From Phormidium tanganyikae FI6-MK23 (GTDB lineage Bacteria > Cyanobacteriota > Cyanobacteriia > Leptolyngbyales > Leptolyngbyaceae), in NCBI GenBank assembly GCA_019359175.1, contig JAHHHU010000021.1, positions 1 through 64,000 of the forward strand: DNA of 64,000 nt. Reading direction: 5' to 3'. A program made the position numbers and the translations under genes. Under the pieces are notes generated by a model, which did no database searches, had not been told where the DNA came from, and saw only the letters and a program-made list of their open reading frames with translations. Of the stretch, positions 35,704 through 45,492 are shown one piece after another (position 1 is the first letter of the stretch; every line of letters begins with the position of its first letter).

Positions 35704-38700
35704 CTATTTTTCTAGCTTTTGCTCAATTTGAGGAGCTGTATTTGGCTTGAAGAAAAATTTCTTGATTTCGTCGTTAAATACTCCACTAACAGCTATGGAA
35801 ATTAGTGAAATAGCAATAGGAAGCCAGAATTTCCAGTTAGCTTCCTTTTCAGGAGGGGGATCGCTTCTGTGTTCAATCTTGCCACTGCCCACAACTCCGC
35901 TGATTTCGGAATTCATAACATGAATACTTTGATCGATCTTAGGTTCATCTGCCATTTCCTGTGTTCTCCGAGCAATTGTACCAAGCTGATTGTATAACTC
36001 TAAGTTGGAAGGCTCTTGATTCGCCACAAGCCGAAGAATTTCCTCCGGTTGCGGTGGTTTCCATTCCCTACGCCGAGCAGAAGCCTCAGCTTCTGGTAAT
36101 CGCCATTGCAGTTTATCTTTCTGTTCAGGAAGCTGATGAATTATTTTACGAAGTGCTTCACACGCTCCGCGAGTACCGCGTTGTTGAAGCCGCTGTGGAA
36201 TTTGTTCTCTCCATCTTCTGATGCTATCTTCAGCGCTGATTGAATAGTCTTCGATTCTAATGTCTTCATTTTGAATGTTTCCTTGCTTTTGTTGGGGTTC
36301 AGGATAGTGTTTGACCAAGAAAATGTATAAATCAGCAATATAGTCTTCACAAAGTCTATGTTCGATACTTCCTTGAAACTCATTTGCAAATGACACAGCT
36401 TCTAAAACTTTCTTCCTGTATTCAAAGTCATGTTGAATTGAGTTCCATACTAGCGCCCAGCTTTCATCGTCGGTGTAGAGCATCAACATTTGGGCTGCAA
36501 CGATCGCAATTTCTCTCGCTTTTCCCGCGATCGGCGGAGGCGATGAGATTTGAGCTTGCGCGAATGTCTTAGCTGGCTTGCTTTGTTTGCTCAAAAGCTG
36601 TTTGAGTAGAGAGCCAATGCTCTTAGCGGTTAGTTTTTCATCCTGCAATTTGCGGCAGAGTGCGGTCTCCAGTCGCTCATTCCAAAGCTGATCTACTTGA
36701 TTAGAAATATAGATATCACCATGTTGAGTGTTGTCCCAATCTAGCAAGATTATTAGCCTACTTACAAATTCATCTGGCGCGTTCTTGTAAGTTAAAGACA
36801 ATAGCGGTTCTCGATGCTCCTTGTTTCGACTATCACTAGAATTTGGATAATCGAGAATTATTGCCGTCCACTTTCTCCAAATTTCAGGAGGAATATCAAG
36901 AACGTATTGACGTTCTTTTTCAAGAACTAATCGCAAAGCTTTGTAACCCGCAAGTGCAGAGTATCGAGCAGAGTATCGAAAAGAATTTGTGCCAAACCAA
37001 GCATCTGTCTCAGGGTTGCCGTCATAAATATATCGCTTCGCCGCTGAAATAATTCGCATCTGTGTTAAGTCATCTGCTTCTCTCCAACCTGGAAGCACGG
37101 TCAAATCTGATTGGGAGTCATCACCGTAATATTGGCTTGTTGGCAGCAATGTCATTTCTCTGCAAAGAAGCCACCATGCTTCCACTTGACCAAGCTCAAA
37201 CTGCTCTAAGTACGTCAGCACTCTTTCTTTAGGAAACGGCTTTACTTCAGGCTTTTCATCCTCCCAGGAGCGTCTTTCGTCTATCTCACGTAAGTAATTT
37301 GCTCTTGCTGTTTCAGCTTCAGATGAATTAATCTCAATTTGTCCCAGAAATGCTGCAAATTCCAATTTCAAAACAGGAAAATTCTCACTAGCAGCGATTA
37401 CTAAACTAAGTTGATCTGCATCAGTCCAATCTAATTTCAAGCGCACCAACCAAGCGTAAGTTCTTTGAACCGATTCTAGTTCTGAAGTTTGAATTTTCTC
37501 AATTAGCCATGAAAAATCTTGTTTTAGAGGAGTTACACGACTATAAAAGCTAGCTCCAGATAAGTAATACAGATGTTCTGTCGAGTCAGCGACGAGATTG
37601 ATGATTGCGTCAAGAAGGCAACGACGTTTAGAATCGTCCTCAGCCAGTAAATCTATAAACTCGATGCCTGTAAGGCTATCGATAACCTGTTGGTATGCCC
37701 TAATCCTTAGCAGAACGATTTTGGAAAATATTTCAAGAACTTGTCGGATTTCGAGATGCTGCCATGCCTTGAGCAAGATTCTATCTGATAATGCGTTGAA
37801 AGGATAGTGAGAGTGATGCAATACTGGCTGATTTTCTAGCCATGTTAGTACGGCTGGTAAATCACTTACTTGAAGATGTTTCGCAAATTCTTTTGCTAAG
37901 AAATCTTGATAAATGCCGCCGATGACCCTTGCTCTAGGTTGCGTAATACTGTCTAAAACTTCTACGGCTGCTAGATGTTTGGGATAAAGAGCGTGTAGCG
38001 CGTGTCCTTTCAATTCGTCCTCTAAATCATCATCAGCCTGAGAGACAGCTAAAGGTTTTAATCGAAGTTTAGTTTCGGCATCTCCCAAGCGCTTTACTGC
38101 TTTTGCAGCCCTAGCTCTAAGCCAGTAAGGTTCTGTGGGATCTAGAGTGACATCAGCCAACCAGTTTTTAACTGCTTGTACATTGCAGGCTTCTGCAATA
38201 TCGATTGCAACATATCGCGGTACCTCACTTTTTGTAGAATTGCAGATATACCATCGCAATTGAGTCGATAATTCAGCATGATTCCATCGCTTGTAGGGCG
38301 AAAACTCAGGCAGATGAAAGTCATAGACTAACTTTCCTTGATCATGCAACGCCAGTAGAGAATCAAGCACTGCTGCTTTTTCTTTATCGCTACTTACCAA
38401 AATCTCGCTTTGAAGTAGGATATTTGGATCAGTCGTCATAACGCTTTGAAAGGTTTGGGTGTCCAAACTCGCTAACCAGGCAGCAGTTTCATGAAGTTGA
38501 GGAATAACTCTCCCATCTGGGTGAATAATTAGGCTTAGGATTTGATCCAGAGACAGATTATGTTGCTTCAAATACCATGCAGCTAGAAATTCAGGATAAG
38601 ACTGATGCGCCCATCCCATACGATTAGTACCGCGAGATGAAAACAGCCCAGTATCCAAAACTTCTCCGATAATGGTAGCGGTGACATCCACAGACCTTTG

Positions 38701-39678
38701 ACTTGCTCTCTCACTTCCTAAACAAAGCCTTTCGAGCAGGATGTCTTCATCAGCAACATCGCTCAAACTTCCCGTCCAAACCGCAGATTTTCTAGCAAAG
38801 ATAGTTACAGCAGCAATACGAGCAGCGATAATTAAGCGTTGCCCAACGTCAGTGCTGCTAGCTCTTCTGCTTGGATGATAGTTTTGGTCTTTTGGCTCTT
38901 CACACAATATCCTGCATCCCTCAAGGTAAAGATCAGTCAGCCGTTGCGGGAATTGCTTATTATTACGTTGAAAAATGTTTATTAGGAACTGTAGCGTTAT
39001 TGGCTTAATTGCAAACGGTACGACCCCTTTACGATCTACCGCTTCCAAAAACCTATCAGCGTCTATCCTAGACTCGGTTGCTGCTATTCTTACGTCAGTT
39101 CGTCGAAGCGGAACTAGCTCATAAATTTTTACATTATTCTTCCAGAGCTGGTTCAATCCTTCTTCCATACTCTTTGGAAAGACAGCAGTTCGACAAGCAA
39201 TACGGAAGTAAAGACGACTGAGATGTCCACGGTATTCCTCTTTGCTAAGTTCTTCGACCAACAGCATTGAGAGGGTATCGATTTTTAATAAGCCTTCGTC
39301 TAGGCTATCTAGAAAGAGATGAAGACGATGTGTACCATTCGTCCAGTCAATAAAAGTTTTAGACTCAAATAGATTTCGGATTAATCTAGTTTCGCTGCTG
39401 TAAGCTTGCAGATCGAGAGGCAGTTGCTTGTCAAGCGCATTAACGGCAGTTTGAGTATGGTTTCTCAGATTTTTTAGTTCCTGCGACTTGCCAATTCCTG
39501 GTTCACCTAGCAAAACCAAGCATTGAGACTCAACCATCGATTCAAGACTAGTCAGTTCTGAATTGCAATACTTTCCCCACTCAGAACCAGGATTGGTCAG
39601 ATAGCCACGATCGCTAAGATCGAATTGACTCGATCGAGCACACCAAAAACGCTTCCAGTCATACACAAGATCCGGCAT
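35704..39678 (-). CDS. Large STAND/NACHT-like NTPase with C-terminal membrane anchor
   Basis: 1324 aa. After a conserved-looking N-terminus (YDWKRFWCARSSQFDLSDRG) comes a P-loop NTPase: Walker A GEPGIGKS (58-65), Walker B LHLFLDSLDEG (about 119-129), and WAHQSYPEFLAAWYL (356-370), typical of NACHT/STAND ATPases. About 800 residues of helical, HEAT/ARM-like sequence follow, which in STAND proteins form the sensor. Near the C-terminus a short MNSEISGVVGSGKIE motif precedes one membrane helix (about 1281-1301). This architecture fits an antiphage STAND protein acting at the membrane; no named system is claimed. Upstream is an antidote-like gene, downstream VapBC. Confidence 0.8.
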   Translation of the reverse strand: MPDLVYDWKRFWCARSSQFDLSDRGYLTNPGSEWGKYCNSELTSLESMVESQCLVLLGEPGIGKSQELKNLRNHTQTAVNALDKQLPLDLQAYSSETRLIRNLFESKTFIDWTNGTHRLHLFLDSLDEGLLKIDTLSMLLVEELSKEEYRGHLSRLYFRIACRTAVFPKSMEEGLNQLWKNNVKIYELVPLRRTDVRIAATESRIDADRFLEAVDRKGVVPFAIKPITLQFLINIFQRNNKQFPQRLTDLYLEGCRILCEEPKDQNYHPSRRASSTDVGQRLIIAARIAAVTIFARKSAVWTGSLSDVADEDILLERLCLGSERASQRSVDVTATIIGEVLDTGLFSSRGTNRMGWAHQSYPEFLAAWYLKQHNLSLDQILSLIIHPDGRVIPQLHETAAWLASLDTQTFQSVMTTDPNILLQSEILVSSDKEKAAVLDSLLALHDQGKLVYDFHLPEFSPYKRWNHAELSTQLRWYICNSTKSEVPRYVAIDIAEACNVQAVKNWLADVTLDPTEPYWLRARAAKAVKRLGDAETKLRLKPLAVSQADDDLEDELKGHALHALYPKHLAAVEVLDSITQPRARVIGGIYQDFLAKEFAKHLQVSDLPAVLTWLENQPVLHHSHYPFNALSDRILLKAWQHLEIRQVLEIFSKIVLLRIRAYQQVIDSLTGIEFIDLLAEDDSKRRCLLDAIINLVADSTEHLYYLSGASFYSRVTPLKQDFSWLIEKIQTSELESVQRTYAWLVRLKLDWTDADQLSLVIAASENFPVLKLEFAAFLGQIEINSSEAETARANYLREIDERRSWEDEKPEVKPFPKERVLTYLEQFELGQVEAWWLLCREMTLLPTSQYYGDDSQSDLTVLPGWREADDLTQMRIISAAKRYIYDGNPETDAWFGTNSFRYSARYSALAGYKALRLVLEKERQYVLDIPPEIWRKWTAIILDYPNSSDSRNKEHREPLLSLTYKNAPDEFVSRLIILLDWDNTQHGDIYISNQVDQLWNERLETALCRKLQDEKLTAKSIGSLLKQLLSKQSKPAKTFAQAQISSPPPIAGKAREIAIVAAQMLMLYTDDESWALVWNSIQHDFEYRKKVLEAVSFANEFQGSIEHRLCEDYIADLYIFLVKHYPEPQQKQGNIQNEDIRIEDYSISAEDSIRRWREQIPQRLQQRGTRGACEALRKIIHQLPEQKDKLQWRLPEAEASARRREWKPPQPEEILRLVANQEPSNLELYNQLGTIARRTQEMADEPKIDQSIHVMNSEISGVVGSGKIEHRSDPPPEKEANWKFWLPIAISLISIAVSGVFNDEIKKFFFKPNTAPQIEQKLEK

Positions 39679-39770
39679 ACGAAGAAACTTTGAGGGTAGA
39701 ACTCCTGTTCTAAGATAACGCCACTTCAGAATTTTGAGTACGGAGACAATAAGATTCTTGCATGGAGAAC

Positions 39771-40058
39771 TCAGGTTTTTTGAGCGATCGACAGTCTCAA
39801 ATTCAATTGCTCCAAAAGCTCAACCAGCATCAATAAACCCGGCATTTCTCCCTGTTCAAGCAGCTCGTAACACTGTTGCCACTTTGAAGTATCTTCTAGT
39901 CCAGTTGAACCCGCACGAGCCTCCGCCACATTCTTTAAAGCTAAACGAATATGCTGTGGATCGCCATCTTCTAAGACAGAATCCAAATATGCTGCTGCTT
40001 CATCTAGATTTTCTAGCGAAGCAATTAGGAAAGCATAGTAACTCTTAACTGTCAGCAC
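39771..40058 (-). CDS. Antidote-like small protein (HigA/addiction-module type)
   Basis: 95 aa from a GTG at 40058 that matches the usual family start (VLTVKSYYAFLIASLENLDE); a TTG at 40094 gives a longer form. The segment AAAYLDSVLEDGDPQHIRLA, LKNVAEAR and the C-terminal LNLRLSI match addiction-module antidote proteins, but the region that should form the helix-turn-helix (STGLEDTSKWQQCYELLEQG) departs from the consensus, so DNA binding may be lost. No toxin gene adjoins. It is 92 nt upstream of the STAND gene on the same strand. Confidence 0.7.
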   Translation of the reverse strand: MLTVKSYYAFLIASLENLDEAAAYLDSVLEDGDPQHIRLALKNVAEARAGSTGLEDTSKWQQCYELLEQGEMPGLLMLVELLEQLNLRLSIAQKT

Positions 40059-40125
40059 TATCAATTGTTCTCTGATATGAGCCTGAGCGCGCAATCAGAA
40101 AAAAACTGAATTGCGCTTCCACGGT

Positions 40126-41715
40126 CTACAGGGGGCGGTAAACGCGGTAGTTGATGTCCGGGAAGATATTGTCGATCGCTTCGACTTTCTCAACCCAACC
40201 AGAGTCTACTTTGCCGTGATTGAGATCTTCGTAGAGCTTATTGAAGCGCATTAAATGCGATCTGGTTCTTCTGATTGCATAAGGAACCATTGTTCCAGTT
40301 CGCATAATAAACGCCCAGTCGGAGGATTGCGCCAGCAACAACTCACGTGCTGCTTGGTTTAATGCTTTCCATTCCAGTTCGTCCGCAGGTTCACGTTTTG
40401 CAAGATCGATCATCCGTTCTGCGGCTTTATGCAAATGCGGATAGATCCAAGCATTCGTTTCATTCAGCCAGTACTCGTGGAAGCCTTTGTAGCCCCAGCT
40501 TGATTGCGACGGGCGGCAGACTTGCTGAGTCGGATGCTTTCTCAAATAGTCTGCTAAGTGCGCCATCTCAAACGTATCTTGATCAAACCAAGCTTTGCGG
40601 AACAGGTAATCAATAAACATCGGGCCTTCATACCACCAGTGACCAAATAGTTCCGCATCATACGGCGAAACAATAATTGGCGGACGGTGCATGATGCCAA
40701 ACAGATGTTCAACTTGGCGCTCGCGGTTGTAGACGAAGTTTGCTGCGTGTTCCGTCGTTTTTTGCCGCGCCCAGTACGGGTCGTAAAGCTGCTTGTCCCC
40801 TAGTCCTAAACCTTTGCCTGTAATCTTGTGGTACTTGATGCCGACATTCTTGCGCTGACCATTCGGCATGGCATACGGCTTGATATATTCATAGTCCGCA
40901 TCCCAACCCAAATCGCGGTAAAACTCTCGGTATTCGACAGCGCCCGGATACCCGACTTCAGACGACCAAACCTGCTGCGAAGATTCATGGTCGCGTCCGA
41001 ATGCAGCAACACCCGGTTCTGTAAAAATCGGTGCATAGCTTCCATACCGAGGACGAGGACGAGCGTAGAGAATTCCATGTCCATCCGTGAGAAAGTAGCG
41101 CAGTCCCGCATCGGCTAACATTCGCTCTACGCCTTCGTAGTAAGCGCACTCAGGCAGCCAAATCCCTTTCGCGGGACGACCAAAGGTTTTTTCGTAATGT
41201 TCGCAGGCGACTTGGATCTGTGCCCAAACTGCTTGCGGGTACATCTTCATCAAAGGCAAGTAGCCGTGAGTTGCACCACAAGTAATGATTTCTAGGTTGT
41301 TGGAGTCGAGAAACTGTTTGAACGCGGTGATCAGATTACGATCGTACTTTTCCCAAGTGTTCCGAACGCCGTTAAATTCCTTCGCGTTATGTTCTGCGAG
41401 ATACTTCATGTGTCCCGTATGAGCATGACGCTCGACTTCCATTTCTGCCAGTTCTTCGAGTTTAGACAGATGCTCATCGTAGCGATCTTGCAAGAGCGGA
41501 TCTGCCAGCATCGAACACAACGGCGGGGTCATGCTCATGGTGATTTTGAAGTCTACGCCATCGCGTTTCAAGCCTTCAAACACCTGAATCAGTGGAATAT
41601 AAGTCTCAGTAATCGCCTCATAGAGCCATTCTTCTTCTAGTACAAAGTCACTTTCAGGGTGACGCACAAACGGGAGGTGAGCGTGCAGTACTAGGGCAAC
41701 ATATCCGATGCTCAT
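40126..41715 (-). CDS. GH57 1,4-alpha-glucan branching enzyme-like protein
   Basis: 529 aa. GH57 motifs: HAHLPFVRHP (residues 11-20), HGYLPL, the nucleophile E189 in GIWLPECAYY, and the acid D353 in SPYDAELFGHWWYEGP. These match the DUF1957-containing branching enzymes (Thermococcus/Thermus type). It likely introduces alpha-1,6 branches into glycogen, in addition to any GH13 GlgB. Cytoplasmic. Monocistronic by context. Confidence 0.92.
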   Translation of the reverse strand: MSIGYVALVLHAHLPFVRHPESDFVLEEEWLYEAITETYIPLIQVFEGLKRDGVDFKITMSMTPPLCSMLADPLLQDRYDEHLSKLEELAEMEVERHAHTGHMKYLAEHNAKEFNGVRNTWEKYDRNLITAFKQFLDSNNLEIITCGATHGYLPLMKMYPQAVWAQIQVACEHYEKTFGRPAKGIWLPECAYYEGVERMLADAGLRYFLTDGHGILYARPRPRYGSYAPIFTEPGVAAFGRDHESSQQVWSSEVGYPGAVEYREFYRDLGWDADYEYIKPYAMPNGQRKNVGIKYHKITGKGLGLGDKQLYDPYWARQKTTEHAANFVYNRERQVEHLFGIMHRPPIIVSPYDAELFGHWWYEGPMFIDYLFRKAWFDQDTFEMAHLADYLRKHPTQQVCRPSQSSWGYKGFHEYWLNETNAWIYPHLHKAAERMIDLAKREPADELEWKALNQAARELLLAQSSDWAFIMRTGTMVPYAIRRTRSHLMRFNKLYEDLNHGKVDSGWVEKVEAIDNIFPDINYRVYRPL

Positions 41716-41887
41716 AGGGACTCTGGGGGTAGGTAGGTGGGATCGTTGCCCAAATTGTACGGCAAAATTGTGACCAATTTGGTTAATTCGGGATCAGATT
41801 TAGCCACGGGGATCGGGTCAGGATCGAGACCTCCAGAACGGTGACGATCCTAGCCAAACGCCATGAAGTTCTCCCACCTAAAATCGA

Positions 41888-43078
41888 TTACTGAGGATCG
41901 AGTGGAACAAGGACGGCTCCAATATAGTACTGAGGCAAAATCTCGTTGTATTTCTTTCCCTGACGCGCCATGTTGTAGGCTCCCCATTGGCTCATACCCA
42001 CGCCGTGCCCAAAACCGCGTCCAGTCACCACAAATTGCAGCGTCGCTTTTCCACCTGCTTTACTTGCGATCGGTTGAGCCGCGATCGTAAACAGCGTACT
42101 TCTCAGATTGAGCGCCGCCTGAATATCGTCACCTTTGACAATTTTCGTTCCGCGATCGCCCACAATTTCCATTGCCAGCACTCGCCCACATTTGGTCAAA
42201 TTCTTAGGAGCAATTCGCTGAATATTGCCGACTCCAAAATGGCTACTCATTTCGCTAAGAGAAAGCGTTTTCGACCAAGCACTGACAGGCGTACCTTCAT
42301 CAAAACCGACCTGACGCGACTGAAAATAGGGCAGTGCCGTTGACCAAACATTCTCTGATCCTTCTGTGCAGCCCCCCGCCGAGGAATGAAAATACGCTTC
42401 CACGACTCGATTGTTGTACGCCAAAACCTGTCCAGCGGTCGAAAGAACGGCTTGCTGAGTCCCGGTCGATTCTGATTGAACTCCGTTATAAACCTGCGAT
42501 CGCGTTGTATCGTCGAGGTCGAAAACACTATTGATGCTATTTCTCGCGCCTTGTAGCTTGTAGACTGCGTAGCTCCGAGCCGCGACTGCTTGGGCTTTCA
42601 GCGCTTCTTGCGGCCAATTGCCGTTCATCTCAGCGCCAAGAACGCTGAACAAATACTGCTCCAAATCCACGTAATTGACTGCCGTGAGTCCTTTGCCTGT
42701 GGGAACGAGGTACACTCGACCGCGATACCAGCGATTTCCAATCCAAACCACGTCGGTTGCTTGCTTCGGCACAATCCACATCGCGCCAGACTTCCATCGA
42801 TCGAGCGCGACTCCACCATTTTTTGCCTGTGCCGCGAAGCCATTCATCGCTTGAATTTCACCGACAACCTGCCCAGAACCATCGAGAACTTGAGCAGTGC
42901 CTGAGCTACCGACATTGACTTGCGGCGCATTTTGTTCGATCGCCACTCGCAGCTCGACAGATCCTCCAGCACGAGCAGGCATCATCGCCGCCACCCAGAT
43001 CAAGAGCGCAAACCCCAAGGATTTCGGAATCGAGTTGAAAAACGAAAGGATCGATCGAGCATTCATCTGATTAACCAT
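41888..43078 (-). CDS. SpoIID/LytB-domain secreted protein
   Basis: 396 aa with an N-terminal signal/anchor (FALLIWVAAMMPARAGG). The SpoIID/LytB core is clear: EQYLFSVLGAEMNGNWPQEA, LKAQAVAARSYAVYKL, YHSSAGGCTEGSENVW-like (YFHSSAGGCTE) and GRGFGHGVGMSQWGAYNMA. SpoIID in Bacillus is a peptidoglycan lytic transglycosylase; the cyanobacterial members probably act on cell-wall glycan in the periplasm. Confidence 0.92.
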   Translation of the reverse strand: MVNQMNARSILSFFNSIPKSLGFALLIWVAAMMPARAGGSVELRVAIEQNAPQVNVGSSGTAQVLDGSGQVVGEIQAMNGFAAQAKNGGVALDRWKSGAMWIVPKQATDVVWIGNRWYRGRVYLVPTGKGLTAVNYVDLEQYLFSVLGAEMNGNWPQEALKAQAVAARSYAVYKLQGARNSINSVFDLDDTTRSQVYNGVQSESTGTQQAVLSTAGQVLAYNNRVVEAYFHSSAGGCTEGSENVWSTALPYFQSRQVGFDEGTPVSAWSKTLSLSEMSSHFGVGNIQRIAPKNLTKCGRVLAMEIVGDRGTKIVKGDDIQAALNLRSTLFTIAAQPIASKAGGKATLQFVVTGRGFGHGVGMSQWGAYNMARQGKKYNEILPQYYIGAVLVPLDPQ

Positions 43079-43448
43079 TGCACTACGAAATTTTCACTAA
43101 CAACTAACAGCGGTCATTCCAAGCGTTCTGGATCAATTTGCCACGATTTGCGAAGTTTCTAACATTTGTTAATATATTCGACTTTGTTTTGCCTGTAATC
43201 CGGATCACGCAAATCCGATCGAAATTTCATCGTTCCTTCGCTCTGACCGTCTCAGTTTGGCGCAAGTTCCTGTGGCAGTATGAAGATAATGTATTGAGTT
43301 CAAATCGATCAGCCTTACAGATCACATTTTTAGGCACGAATATTTAATCGATTGGTATGGGATTACCAAATTAAGTCCGAGCGACTTGGTGAAGAGTGAA
43401 TTAGAATTTGGTAGGAAATTTTGCGGATTCAAGTCCCTGTGTTGCGTT
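43079..43448. other. Intergenic region upstream of clpS
   Basis: 370 bp between the divergent spoIID-like and clpS genes. The region is AT-rich near 43160-43360; a 69-codon open frame at 43138-43347 has no protein-like features. No RNA or regulatory motif was identified with confidence. Confidence 0.45.
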
Positions 43449-43772
43449 ATGACTAGCGTTTTTGTCAATTCAACTTCGATGATGGTGGGAAGTGTCGCGA
43501 CTCCTGAGAAAACCAGTCAAACGATTCGCCAAACTTACCCAAACTATAAAGTGATTGTTCTCGACGACGAGTTCAATACGTTTGAACACGTCGCTAAATG
43601 CTTAGTGCAGTACATTCCAAAAATGACCAGCGATCGCGCTTGGAAGCTCACCAATCAAGTGCATTTTGAAGGACAAGCGATCGTCTGGACAGGCCCGCTC
43701 GAACAAGCCGAACTCTATCATATGCAGCTCAGTGTAGAGGGTTTGACGATGGCTCCCTTGGAGAAAGCATGA
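43449..43772 (+). CDS. clpS: ATP-dependent Clp protease adaptor ClpS
   Basis: 107 aa from ATG 43449; the frame extends to 43386 but the added residues are not conserved. The ClpS core is present: YKVIVLDDEFNTFEHVAKCL (substrate-pocket strand and helix), W in the DRAWKLTNQVHFEG segment, and LEQAELYHMQLSVEGLTMA. It delivers N-degron substrates to ClpC/ClpP. The next gene overlaps by 4 nt (ATGA), so the two are translationally coupled. Confidence 0.92.
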   Translation: MTSVFVNSTSMMVGSVATPEKTSQTIRQTYPNYKVIVLDDEFNTFEHVAKCLVQYIPKMTSDRAWKLTNQVHFEGQAIVWTGPLEQAELYHMQLSVEGLTMAPLEKA

Positions 43773-44056
43773 AAAAAGAACAGGGGCGGCTAGTTCTCAA
43801 TCACTCGACCCACCTTCCGGGTCTGATTGCACTGCTCGAAAAGCTCATCAAAATTGAGGGAATTCAAACGATCACGCCAGCGGTGATTGGGTCAGTGCGT
43901 TCTCATTCTCCCCAGTTTAAGCTCAAAATTTCGGTGCCGATTCGCGGCGGGTTTAAAGCGATCGCGCGTCAAGGTAAGTCGTTTCAGGAGGTCTTCATCC
44001 TCACAACATTGGAACAAGACCAGCTTGAAAGTGCGATCGCTCAATTGCTCAAGTAA
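43769..44056 (+). CDS. DUF2103 protein
   Basis: 95 aa. The LVLNHSTHLPGLIALLEKL and GSVRSHSPQFKLKISVPIRG pattern matches DUF2103, cyanobacterial proteins annotated as predicted metal-binding (His-rich N-terminal HSTH and RSHS). It starts inside the clpS stop (ATGA overlap), suggesting a joint role with ClpS that has not been defined to my knowledge. Its stop directly abuts that of the convergent membrane protein gene. Confidence 0.85.
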   Translation: MKKEQGRLVLNHSTHLPGLIALLEKLIKIEGIQTITPAVIGSVRSHSPQFKLKISVPIRGGFKAIARQGKSFQEVFILTTLEQDQLESAIAQLLK

Positions 44057-44377
44057 CTATTCTGCTTGCTGTTGAGTGGAAGCAATTCGGTGAAGCGGTA
44101 GACTCAACGCACAGGAGAAGGTGAGGAGGTAAGAAATTACAGCTGTCCACTTGAGGCTGAGCAGACAGGTCGCCCAGTCAGGAGAAACCCACTTCTGTGC
44201 CCCGATCGCGATGCAATGTACAATCCAATAGGCAAACGCCATCGAAAAAAGAACCTCATCAGCAATATCAGAATCCTCGCTCTGTGCCTGCTTTTTGTAG
44301 AGCAAAATGTAGAGTCCGAGAACGCTGGCAAAGAACGAAGCGAGGTTCAAATAGTCGTGCCAAATTGAGTAAGCCAT
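44057..44377 (-). CDS. Small integral membrane protein, unknown
   Basis: 106 aa from ATG 44377 (MAYSIWHDYLNLASFF); the frame continues upstream to 44461 without conserved-looking residues. Three hydrophobic helices at about residues 10-27, 45-62 and 76-98, with a charged loop between the first two. No family recognised. Confidence 0.6.
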   Translation of the reverse strand: MAYSIWHDYLNLASFFASVLGLYILLYKKQAQSEDSDIADEVLFSMAFAYWIVHCIAIGAQKWVSPDWATCLLSLKWTAVISYLLTFSCALSLPLHRIASTQQQAE

Positions 44378-44515
44378 AGTGCGGATATAAGACAGATTTA
44401 AGTCACGAATCAGTCTAGAGGATGAGACGGGCAATTCTCCAGAAAGTCTTACAAACAGCAATATTTGAGCAATTTTTTTTACAAAACTACAGATAGGATT
44501 CAGGCGATTTTTTGA

Positions 44516-45433
44516 ATGAATTTGCCGCTAATTTACCACCCTAACTACGTTGTACCCTTGCCATCGGATCATCGCTTTCCGATGGAGAAATTTAAGAAAC
44601 TTTACGAGCTACTTTTAAGCGATCGTGTTGCTGATCCCACTCAATTTCACTTTCCCGATCGGTCTCCACAAGCCTGGATCGAACTCGTTCACACCTCCGA
44701 TTATGTCAATGCGTACTGCACCGGAACGCTCGATCCAAAAGCCCAACGCCGCATCGGTTTGCCTTGGAGTCCTGAGCTTGTGAATCGGACTTGTACCGCA
44801 GTCGGAGGAACCGTTCTGTCCGCTCAACTTGCTTTGAAGTCTGGGTTAGCCTGTAATACGGCAGGAGGAACCCATCATGCGTTTCCAAGTTATGGATCGG
44901 GATTTTGTATCTTTAATGATTTAGCGATCGCGTCTCGTATCTTACAAAAATTGGGATTAGTCGAAAAAATCCTGATTGTCGATCTCGATGTTCATCAAGG
45001 CGATGGCACTGCACTGATTTTTCAATCTGATCCGAGCGTATTTACCTTCTCAATGCACTGTGAGACCAATTTCCCTGGCACAAAGCAACAGAGCGATTTA
45101 GATGTTCCATTAACGGAAGGGATGGAAGACGATGAATACCTGCAAACTTTGGCGCAGTATCTTCCCGATTTACTCTCTGAAGTGAAGCCGGATTTGGTGC
45201 TGTACGATGCTGGAGTTGATCCGCATTTCGGCGATCGTTTAGGCAAGCTCGCACTCACGGATTCTGGTCTGTATCGTCGGGAAATGCAAGTTTTAACGAC
45301 CTGTGTTTCGCAAGGGTATCCGGTCGCTTGTGTGATTGGGGGCGGATATGCCGAGGATATGGAAGCGCTCGTTTATCGTCATTCGATTGTGCATCGGGCT
45401 GCAAGCGACGTGTTTCGGCAATACCGATTGTAA
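44516..45433 (+). CDS. Histone-deacetylase-superfamily protein
   Basis: 305 aa. HDAC/acetoin-utilisation superfamily motifs: NTAGGTHHAFPSYGSGFCIF (tandem catalytic His and Asn-Asp), VDLDVHQGDGTA (zinc Asp and His) and LYDAGVDPHFGDRLG (zinc Asp), GGGY near the C-terminus. It removes acyl groups from lysine or small amines; prokaryotic substrates vary (polyamines, acetyl-lysine). Cytoplasmic. Confidence 0.93.
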   Translation: MNLPLIYHPNYVVPLPSDHRFPMEKFKKLYELLLSDRVADPTQFHFPDRSPQAWIELVHTSDYVNAYCTGTLDPKAQRRIGLPWSPELVNRTCTAVGGTVLSAQLALKSGLACNTAGGTHHAFPSYGSGFCIFNDLAIASRILQKLGLVEKILIVDLDVHQGDGTALIFQSDPSVFTFSMHCETNFPGTKQQSDLDVPLTEGMEDDEYLQTLAQYLPDLLSEVKPDLVLYDAGVDPHFGDRLGKLALTDSGLYRREMQVLTTCVSQGYPVACVIGGGYAEDMEALVYRHSIVHRAASDVFRQYRL

Positions 45434-45492
45434 ATACAAGGAATTCGACGATCGCACATTGAAGCATCTGATCAAACGACACTCAAACTATT

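Noticed and set aside
43138-43347. 69-codon ORF upstream of clpS
   Set aside because: No ribosome-binding site or recognisable protein pattern; lies in AT-rich intergenic DNA.
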